A stretch of 32,407 nt of DNA from Candidatus Aenigmatarchaeota archaeon (GTDB taxonomy: Archaea; Aenigmatarchaeota; Aenigmatarchaeia; CG10238-14; SpSt-28). Below the pieces are notes generated by a model that searched no databases, was not told the origin of the DNA, and saw nothing but the letters and a program-made list of their open reading frames with translations. The DNA lies in NCBI GenBank assembly GCA_025057985.1, contig JANXEV010000007.1:1-32407 (forward strand). Reading direction: 5' to 3'. Of the stretch, positions 25,724-32,407 are shown one piece after another. Both the position numbers and the translations under genes were made by a program. Position 1 is the first letter of the stretch; every line of letters starts with the position of its first letter.

Positions 25724-26002
25724 ATGAAAATAGAAAAAACAACTGTCGAGCACGTTTCAAAATTGGCCAGAATAAAGATTTCTGAAGAGGAAATAGAAAA
25801 ATTCGCAAATCAGTTTGAATCGATTTTAAAATTTTTCTCCATGATAGACGAAATAAAAGAAACGGACGTGGAGCCAGCATTTCAACCGATAGAAATAAAA
25901 AATTCGTATAGAGAGGACGAAGCAAAAAAATTCGAATGGGATCCTCTATCAAACACTAAACATAAAGAAGGCGAATATTTTAAGGGGCCTAGAGTTGTAT
26001 GA
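25724..26002 (+). CDS. gatC: Asp-tRNA(Asn)/Glu-tRNA(Gln) amidotransferase subunit C
   Basis: VEHVSKLARIKISEEEIEKFANQFESILKFFSMIDEI; 4-nt overlap with gatA. Confidence 0.95.
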   Translation: MKIEKTTVEHVSKLARIKISEEEIEKFANQFESILKFFSMIDEIKETDVEPAFQPIEIKNSYREDEAKKFEWDPLSNTKHKEGEYFKGPRVV

Positions 26003-27396
26003 AAGTAAGAAGCGTAAGAGAGTTTCTTGAAGAAGCTAAAAGTGAAAGTTTTGATTTAGATGGATTCTTAGAAAAAGTTGTAAGAAGTTGCAAAAAAATT
26101 CAAGAAGAATATTCTCCGTTCATAACAATCGTAGAAAAACCGAGTAAAAGCAAAAATCGTGGAAAATTGCCATATCTTCCTATAAGCGTTAAAGACAACA
26201 TCTGCACGAAAGGCATACAAACAACGGCAGGTAGTAAAATTTTAGAAGGGTATATCCCACCGTTTGACGCAACGTGTGTAGAAAATGTTTTAAGAGAAGG
26301 TGGTTTAATAATCGGTAAGACCGCTATGGATGAATTCGGTTTTGGTACTTTCACGACGAATTGTTACTACAGTATTCCAAAGAACCCGATAGACAAAAGA
26401 AGAGTTTGTGGTGGGTCTTCTGGCGGAGCCGCCTGTCTAACTTTAGCTGCAGACTTTCCGCACATAGCCATAGCCCAGTCTACAGGTGGTTCGATCGCTT
26501 GTCCTTCTTCCTTCACCGGAACCGTGGGTTTAACGCCAACATACGGTCTTGTTTCTAGGTTTGGTCTGATTGACTATGCAAACAGTTTAGACAAAATCGG
26601 GTGTATAGGGAAGGAAGTTTACGACGTAGCCTTGCTTCTGAGTATTATAGCAGGGTACGACGAAAAAGACTCAACGAGCATAAACAAAGAAAAAACAGAC
26701 TACACGAAATTTTTAGAAGAAAATGTAAAAGGTTTAAAAGTGGCGATTCCGAGAGAATATTTTGAAGGTGTAGATCAAGAGATTTCCCAAAGAGTTTGGG
26801 ATGGAATAAAAATTCTGGAGAGAATTGGAATAGAATATGAAGAGGTCTCTCTGCCTTTAACTAGATACGCACTACCTTCCTACTACATAATCGCTATGGC
26901 CGAAGCTTCAACGAATCTGGCAAAATTCTGTGGCTTAAGGTACGGACTCTCTTTAGAATTGAAAGGAAACTTCAACGAATATTTCTCGGAAGTTAGAGAA
27001 GTAGGTTTTGGTGAAGAAGCCAAAAGAAGAGTTATGTTAGGGACTTTCGTAAGAATGGCAGGGTATAGAGATGCTTACTACTTAAAAGCTCTGAAAGTTA
27101 GAAAGCTTATAATCAACGAATTTAAAAAAGTTTTCTCTAAGTTTGACGCGATAGTCGCCCCGACGATGCCTATAGTAGCTCCTAGATTTGAAGATGTAGA
27201 AAAACTTGAACCTGTTGAAGTTTATATGATGGACGTTTTAACGGTACCACCTGAGTTGGCTGGTCTTCCCAACATATCGATACCGTGTGGCTACGTTCGA
27301 AATCTTCCAGTTGGAATGCATTTGATCGGCGATCATTTCCAAGAAGGTAAAATCCTGAAGATTGCTTACAACTTTGAAAGAGAGTGGAGAAAATGA
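25999..27396 (+). CDS. gatA: Asp-tRNA(Asn)/Glu-tRNA(Gln) amidotransferase subunit A
   Basis: PISVKDNICTKG, GGSSGGAACLTLA, QSTGGSIACPSSFTGTVGLTPTYG amidase signature. Confidence 0.97.
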   Translation: MKVRSVREFLEEAKSESFDLDGFLEKVVRSCKKIQEEYSPFITIVEKPSKSKNRGKLPYLPISVKDNICTKGIQTTAGSKILEGYIPPFDATCVENVLREGGLIIGKTAMDEFGFGTFTTNCYYSIPKNPIDKRRVCGGSSGGAACLTLAADFPHIAIAQSTGGSIACPSSFTGTVGLTPTYGLVSRFGLIDYANSLDKIGCIGKEVYDVALLLSIIAGYDEKDSTSINKEKTDYTKFLEENVKGLKVAIPREYFEGVDQEISQRVWDGIKILERIGIEYEEVSLPLTRYALPSYYIIAMAEASTNLAKFCGLRYGLSLELKGNFNEYFSEVREVGFGEEAKRRVMLGTFVRMAGYRDAYYLKALKVRKLIINEFKKVFSKFDAIVAPTMPIVAPRFEDVEKLEPVEVYMMDVLTVPPELAGLPNISIPCGYVRNLPVGMHLIGDHFQEGKILKIAYNFEREWRK

Positions 27397-28805
27397 ACGT
27401 AAAAATTGGTCTTGAGATACATTGTAGAATAGAAACGAAAAGTAAAATGTTTTGTTCTTGTCCTTCTGACGTAGAAAAAGCTAGACCAAACGAATTTACT
27501 TGCCCTATATGTTTAGGTTTTCCTGGCTCGAAACCGAAAGCAAACATAGAGGCGATAAAGAAAGCTTTAATGATAGCAAAAGCATTAAACTGTAAAATCT
27601 CGGAAGTTGTTTTGTTTTCTAGAAAATCTTACTTTTATTGTGATTTGGCGAAAAACTACCAAATATCACAATTCGAAATGCCTCTTGGTAGAAATGGTTA
27701 TGTCGAACTGTCTAATAAAAAAATCAGGATAAAGGAAATTCACATAGAAGAAGATCCAGCAAAATTAGTTCACGTTGGCAAATCTATAAACGAGGCGGAA
27801 TACGTTTTGATAGACTACAACCGATCTGGAATTCCGCTTGTCGAAATCGTAACAGAACCTGATTTTTCTTCCACTAAAGAAGTTAGAGAATTCTTGTCAA
27901 AGCTTTCTTCTATTTTAGAACATCTAGGAGTTTATGACCCGATGAAAGAGGCTTCAATGAGAGTTGATGCAAACGTCTCGATAGAAGGTGGAGAGAGAAT
28001 TGAAATAAAAAATATAACCGGGTTTGCTAACGTAGAAAAAGCTTTAAGTTATGAGATTGCAAGACAATACAGTTTGATCAAAACTGGAGTAAAAGTTGAG
28101 AGAGAAACGAGACATTGGGATGAGAAGATGAAAGCAACAGTAAGTTTAAGGAAAAAAGAAGTTGAAGAAGACTATGGGTATATTTTTGATCCAGACTTGG
28201 TAAAGATAGAGACGACCGGATTAATTAAAGAAATAGAGAATAGAATGCCAGAGCTACCAGATGAGAGAATCAAAAGATTTGTCAGAGATTATGGCATTTT
28301 AGAAGAACAAGCGAAGGTTATCATTTTAGTCGATAAGAAACTTGCAGATTTCTTTGAAGAATGTGCGAAAATTTACAAAGATTATAGAAAACTGGCAAGA
28401 TGGGTCGTCGTTGATTTACTTAAATGTTTAAACTGGAACAACATAAGGATAGGTCAATCGAAAGTCGAAAAAGAAAAATTCGTGAAACTTTTGGAAATGA
28501 TAGACAGAAAAGTTATCACTGAAAGACTGGCTAAAGAAATAATAAAAGAATTTGTTGCCACAGGTAAAGACCCGGAAAAAATAGTAGAAGAAAAAGGACT
28601 GCAACCTGTGGGAAAAGAAGACATAGAGAATGTTGTTGAGTTGGTTTTAAAAGAAAATCAAAAAGCCGTAGAAGATTATATGAATGGTAATGAAGTTGCG
28701 TTGAACTTCTTAGTCGGTGTTGCACTAAAAAAACTAAAGACAAGAGGAGATCCGAAGTTGATTAAAAGTTTGTTGATTGAAAAAATCAAATCTCTTAACT
28801 CATGA
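27384..28805 (+). CDS. gatB: Asp-tRNA(Asn)/Glu-tRNA(Gln) amidotransferase subunit B
   Basis: KIGLEIHCRIETKSKMFCSC, CPICLGFPGSKPKAN, YYDLAKNYQISQFEMPL-like region, IEEDPAKLVH. Confidence 0.97.
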   Translation: MEKMNVKIGLEIHCRIETKSKMFCSCPSDVEKARPNEFTCPICLGFPGSKPKANIEAIKKALMIAKALNCKISEVVLFSRKSYFYCDLAKNYQISQFEMPLGRNGYVELSNKKIRIKEIHIEEDPAKLVHVGKSINEAEYVLIDYNRSGIPLVEIVTEPDFSSTKEVREFLSKLSSILEHLGVYDPMKEASMRVDANVSIEGGERIEIKNITGFANVEKALSYEIARQYSLIKTGVKVERETRHWDEKMKATVSLRKKEVEEDYGYIFDPDLVKIETTGLIKEIENRMPELPDERIKRFVRDYGILEEQAKVIILVDKKLADFFEECAKIYKDYRKLARWVVVDLLKCLNWNNIRIGQSKVEKEKFVKLLEMIDRKVITERLAKEIIKEFVATGKDPEKIVEEKGLQPVGKEDIENVVELVLKENQKAVEDYMNGNEVALNFLVGVALKKLKTRGDPKLIKSLLIEKIKSLNS

Positions 28806-29447
28806 AAATTTTTCCTCTACTTTTCTCTTTTTAGCAGCAACCTTGTAAACGATGAACACAATCAAAACAAATATAGAAAGGATGAGAGCTAAATTAACGT
28901 TTATAGGCGAAGTGCTAGTTGTGATCGGTATCTGTACTTTCATTCCTTTTTCCACAATCTTTAAAGCAGAAGGTGCGTAGAAATTTGTAGCACCACTTCC
29001 GATCAAAGTGAATTGATAAATTCCGCTGACGTTACATGGCACAGAAACGATCATAGCGAAAGATTTGGATTCGTTTGGATACAAACTGATTTTTGTTGGA
29101 ACTCTTATCCAATTTTTTATCTCACCTTCAACACTCAAAGAAACATCTCCTTTAGTTCCTTCGTTTTTTATGTCGACAAAAATCACATTGTCCTCACAAG
29201 CTCGCACTTCGTAAATCGGATTTAAAACTACGCTCGGGATTTCTCTCTTTGCTAAACAAACTCCGTACATACATCCAGAAGGACAAAATTCTAAAACTCT
29301 GTAACCTATGTTTCCGTCTGTCTCTCTAACTTTAGCCACTACATAGTTTCCTTGGCAACTTTTCTCTAAAAGTTGGAAAGATTGTGCTAGCGATGGTGTT
29401 AAAAACAAAATCATACACACTACCATCAAAATTTTTTTTGCTACCAT
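28800..29447 (-). CDS. Secreted/membrane-anchored protein with C-terminal TM
   Basis: Signal peptide, Cys-rich N-terminal region, Ig-like segment, TM near the C-terminus followed by KKRK. Confidence 0.65.
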   Translation of the reverse strand: MVAKKILMVVCMILFLTPSLAQSFQLLEKSCQGNYVVAKVRETDGNIGYRVLEFCPSGCMYGVCLAKREIPSVVLNPIYEVRACEDNVIFVDIKNEGTKGDVSLSVEGEIKNWIRVPTKISLYPNESKSFAMIVSVPCNVSGIYQFTLIGSGATNFYAPSALKIVEKGMKVQIPITTSTSPINVNLALILSIFVLIVFIVYKVAAKKRKVEEKFS

Positions 29448-29747
29448 GTTTGAATATTGGTAAGAAAAGCTTTTATAGTTAACTATTTTGAGATCACTTG
29501 ACGGTTAAAACTTTTTTGACCTTTCTCGACTTTGTAAACTTTTTCAGAAAAATTTTACAATCATGTTTAACACTAATTTTAATCATTAGTTGTTCACTTT
29601 AATGTATATTTCTTAAGAAAGAAAAAAATTTATTAAGGATCAGTAACTTTTGTTAGTTGGGGTCCGAAGGAAAGGGAAATATTTTTTGGGGGTCCGAGTC
29701 GAATCGAGATGAATCGTTCATTCTTGTCTATTTATCAGTCTAATTGA

Positions 29748-29782
29748 AGTATCGAAAACCTATTTAAAAGGTTTTCGATACT
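29748..29782. promoter_or_regulatory. Near-perfect palindrome overlapping the putative ftsZ TATA element
   Basis: AGTATCGAAAACCT-ATTTAAA-AGGTTTTCGATACT: two exact 14-nt complementary arms around a TTTAAA core. Confidence 0.75.
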
Positions 29783-29816
29783 GAAGTGTATATGACGGAG
29801 GATATAGGTAGATTGT

Positions 29817-30980
29817 ATGGTAATGGATTCAATTGTTGCTAACGCCCTAAAAAGAAGTGGCGGAGGAAGCCCTGAGGAAAAAATTAGTAGATTTAGAATC
29901 GAATCGACAAGCGGTGCGACATTTAGCAATGTAGATTACTTTAAATTAGCTGAACAACAATTCGGAATTCAAGTTAAAAAAGCGAAAATAGTGGTAGTCG
30001 GATGTGGTGGCGCTGGTTGTAACAGTGTTACCAGATTAACAGAAATGGGAGTTGAAGGTGCGTACACAGTAGCTTTGAACACCGACGCAAAAGCTTTAGC
30101 GATAGCTAAGGCGGATAAAAAAATCCTTATAGGAAAAGAATTAACTAGAGGTCTGGGATGTGGTGGTTATCCAGAGGTTGGGAGAAAAGCTGCTGAAGAA
30201 AGTAGAAACGAAATAAAAGAATCGATTGAAGGTGCTGATTTAGTTTTCGCGATCGCTGGACTGGGTAAAGGTACAGGAACAGGAAGCATACCAGTAGTAG
30301 CGGAGTTAGCAAAATCGATGGGTGCTCTTGTTATCGCTGTAGTGACGATGCCGTTTAAAATAGAAGGTGCAAGGATTTCAAAAGCAGAAGATGGTTTGGC
30401 TTTTCTAAGACAATATGCAGACACCGTCATCGTTATAGAAAACGATAAACTTTTGAAATACGCTGGGAATCTGACTGTACAACAGGCTTTTGCAGTTGCC
30501 GATGAATTGATCGCAAGTATGGTCAAAGGAATAACAGAAACGATAACATTACCGAGTTTGGTAAACTTGGATTACGCTGATGTAAAAGCTGTAATGTCTA
30601 CTGGCGGTGGAGTTGCCGCGATAGGTGTGGGTGAAAGTAATTCTTCTGATAGAGCAAGAGATGCAGTCATGAAAGCTTTACAGAATCCTTTGCTTGAAGT
30701 TGACTATGCAGGGGCAGCTGGTGCTCTCGTACACATAACAGGTGGACCAGATCTAAAGCTAGAAGAAGTAAATCTGATTGGAGAAACTGTGGCTCAGTCT
30801 TTAGATCCTTCAGCGATAGTTTACTGGGGTGCTAGAATATTACCAGAGTTTGAAGGAAAACTCCAAGTGATAACGATAATAACAGGAGTAAAGTCACCAT
30901 ATATCTTAGGAAGGACTATCAGAGATCAACCAATCATCAGAGAAGTGAATCCACTTCTAGGAATCGACATAATAAAGTAA
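29817..30980 (+). CDS. ftsZ: Cell division protein FtsZ
   Basis: VVGCGGAGCNSVTRLTEMG, GLGKGTGTGSIPVVAE, NLDYADVKAVMSTGG (T7 NxDxxD intact). Confidence 0.96.
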   Translation: MVMDSIVANALKRSGGGSPEEKISRFRIESTSGATFSNVDYFKLAEQQFGIQVKKAKIVVVGCGGAGCNSVTRLTEMGVEGAYTVALNTDAKALAIAKADKKILIGKELTRGLGCGGYPEVGRKAAEESRNEIKESIEGADLVFAIAGLGKGTGTGSIPVVAELAKSMGALVIAVVTMPFKIEGARISKAEDGLAFLRQYADTVIVIENDKLLKYAGNLTVQQAFAVADELIASMVKGITETITLPSLVNLDYADVKAVMSTGGGVAAIGVGESNSSDRARDAVMKALQNPLLEVDYAGAAGALVHITGGPDLKLEEVNLIGETVAQSLDPSAIVYWGARILPEFEGKLQVITIITGVKSPYILGRTIRDQPIIREVNPLLGIDIIK

Positions 30981-31044
30981 AACCTTCTTCCCCTCTCTCT
31001 TCCTTTCCTTTCACGTCTTTCTATATAAGAAAAAGGGTGGGAAA

Positions 31045-31113
31045 ATGAGGAAAGAAAAGAGAGATGAAGTTTGGGATCCTTTAGAAGACGTAGAATATTT
31101 AGATGAAATTTGA
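31045..31113 (+). CDS. Putative 22-aa small ORF downstream of ftsZ (MRKEKRDEVWDPLEDVEYLDEI)
   Basis: ATG…TGA with an upstream G-rich GGGTGGG; too short to support by composition alone. Confidence 0.3.
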   Translation: MRKEKRDEVWDPLEDVEYLDEI

Positions 31114-31260
31114 AGAAGTTCTTTTTCTATTTTTTGCTTCTTATAACTTCTTATAAAGGATCATTGCATCGAATAAATTTTTGTTAAAACAAAGTGTGAG
31201 TTTGTTTTTAGAGTCTTTAAAACCGAGAGAAGCTCCATTTTTACAGATCAATTTTTTACC

Positions 31261-31350
31261 AAACGAGTTTTATATTTCTACCCAACGAGTTTTGGATATA
31301 AAAGACGTTTGGTGGCAAACGAGTTTGGTATGTGGTTGACAAACGAGTTT
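31261..31350. repeat. Four copies of an AAACGAGTTT-type motif at 31261, 31283 (CAACGAGTTT), 31317 and 31341
   Basis: Direct reading; three exact and one variant 10-mer in 90 nt, start spacings 22, 34 and 24 nt. Confidence 0.8.
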
Positions 31351-31389
31351 TATATGTTGAGGTGTTAAATTTGGGGGTTTTGGTGGGTC

Positions 31390-31562
31390 TTTGAGAGGTT
31401 TTTGAGGGGGTTTGGGGTGTGGTTTGTTTGGGTGGGTTTGAGTGGGTGGTTTGTGAGGTGTTTTTATGAGAGGGTTTTTGGGTTGGGTGGGTTGTGGGAA
31501 AAATGAGTTTGGGTGTTTAGTTGGGAATGATTTTGTTAAAAGATGGTTAAATTAAAAAGTGG
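31390..31562 (+). other. C-free, G/T-rich low-complexity tract with potential G-quadruplex motifs
   Basis: No C on the + strand for 173 nt; only one C in 31345-31562. Includes GGGtttttGGGttGGGtGGG at 31472-31491. Confidence 0.9.
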
Positions 31563-31577
31563 CTGAGTATAAAAAAT

Positions 31578-32407
31578 CTAATTTGCTCTTTCTAGTCTTA
31601 CGCCTTTGTATCCTTTTCTGGTGGCTGAAACTAGCCAATTGAACTCGACGTCTTGACATTTGTCAAAACATTTTACCACGAAATAATCGTTGCCTGTTTC
31701 TGCGACATAAAGATTTGCTGGTCCTAGTGGTGTGATGTGCACTAACAATTTACCTTCTATGGTCTCGGTAAAAATTTTGTCTAAATGTACTACCGCTACA
31801 CCGTTAACTAATTTTGCTGTTCCTTCATCGATGAAACGAACTTCCGGAGATTCTAAAGCATAGAGTTTTACTGGTCCGTAAGATGTGTTAACAGTGGCTG
31901 ATTTTGTACCAGTTGCTATAAATGAGCCGACGACATGAAGTCTTGCTGTAGGGTTTGATGTCCCGATGCCGACGTTGCCTGAGCCTGGTTGGATGAAAAA
32001 GACTGGAGATTGTGTTGGTGGTGGTGTTTCTTCTGATCCTACTGTTGTTGTTGGTTCTGGAGAGGAGAATTTACGAACAAAAATCCAATCCCAGTATGCT
32101 TCATAGCCTTGTCCTGTATATCCGTTGTCATACCTTCTTCCTAGTGTAATTGGTTCTGATGAAACTGAATTAGCTATGTTTAAGACATTGTGATAAACTA
32201 CTCCAGTATCATAGTTAGTTACTATTAGATCTACATGTGTGGAATTTTTAACTACTATTCTTGTTAAAAGATTTGTATTTAAAGGTGCTGTCAGCCCAAC
32301 TTGAATCCAACTTTCATCATTTTTACACCGATCTGCGGCAGGATGATGAAGAAATCCTATTGAATTAGAAGTAGATACGAAAAATCCACCTATTTGATAG
32401 CCATTAG
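31578..32407 (-). CDS. C-terminal part of a large surface protein: DUF2341-like domain and tail-fibre-like [16 protein letters not shown] segment (start beyond the window)
   Basis: Open minus-strand frame from the window end to TAG (CTA at 31578-31580); [18 protein letters not shown] and [20 protein letters not shown]. Confidence 0.8.
   Translation of the reverse strand, partial: NGYQIGGFFVSTSNSIGFLHHPAADRCKNDESWIQVGLTAPLNTNLLTRIVVKNSTHVDLIVTNYDTGVVYHNVLNIANSVSSEPITLGRRYDNGYTGQGYEAYWDWIFVRKFSSPEPTTTVGSEETPPPTQSPVFFIQPGSGNVGIGTSNPTARLHVVGSFIATGTKSATVNTSYGPVKLYALESPEVRFIDEGTAKLVNGVAVVHLDKIFTETIEGKLLVHITPLGPANLYVAETGNDYFVVKCFDKCQDVEFNWLVSATRKGYKGVRLERAN

Noticed and set aside
26460-26500. GatA active-site region reads QSTGGSIACP instead of the common GSDTGGSIRQP
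   Set aside because: This form resembles what I recall of other archaeal GatA proteins, so it is probably lineage-typical rather than a defect.
29792-29842. uORF MTEDIGRLYGNGFNCC* overlapping the ftsZ start
   Set aside because: Would begin at or very near the predicted TSS, has no clear Shine-Dalgarno, and is short enough to be chance.
31261-31350. CRISPR array
   Set aside because: The repeated unit is only about 10 nt with irregular 12-24 nt gaps; there is no 24-37 nt repeat, no regular spacers and no cas gene.

Overview
The window is an AT-rich, gene-dense archaeal chromosome segment. The archaeal call rests on aIF1/SUI1, the RNase P Rpp29 subunit, HerA, NreA, LSm, FtsZ, archaeal GatCAB and BHB-type tRNA introns. 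A small-genome or DPANN-like lineage is only an inference. I support about 43 CDS and 4 tRNA genes. The CDS include a HAD hydrolase, NDP-sugar nucleotidylyltransferase, YvcK/CofD-like protein, RtcA, Ca/Na exchanger, HerA, a fragmentary ribosomal operon (L22-S3-L29-aIF1-Rpp29), NreA, YchF-like GTPase, beta-CASP nuclease, DUF357, HIT, LSm, ScpB, PGF-pre-PGF-like surface protein, ATP-cone/Mrr-like nuclease, pyruvoyl arginine decarboxylase, DHH phosphoesterase, membrane-anchored DUF151, zinc-ribbon Hsp20, PyrG, GatCAB and FtsZ. The most interesting signals are: (1) a tRNA-Lys(UUU) gene apparently interrupted by two BHB introns that isolate a 7-nt micro-exon carrying the anticodon; (2) an intron-containing tRNA-Ile(UAU), suggesting agmatidine-independent AUA decoding; (3) a 173-nt stretch with no C on the + strand, G-quadruplex-prone, next to four AAACGAGTTT-type repeats between convergent genes downstream of ftsZ; (4) a near-perfect 35-bp palindrome centred on the putative ftsZ TATA box. 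No CRISPR array, transposon or rRNA was seen.
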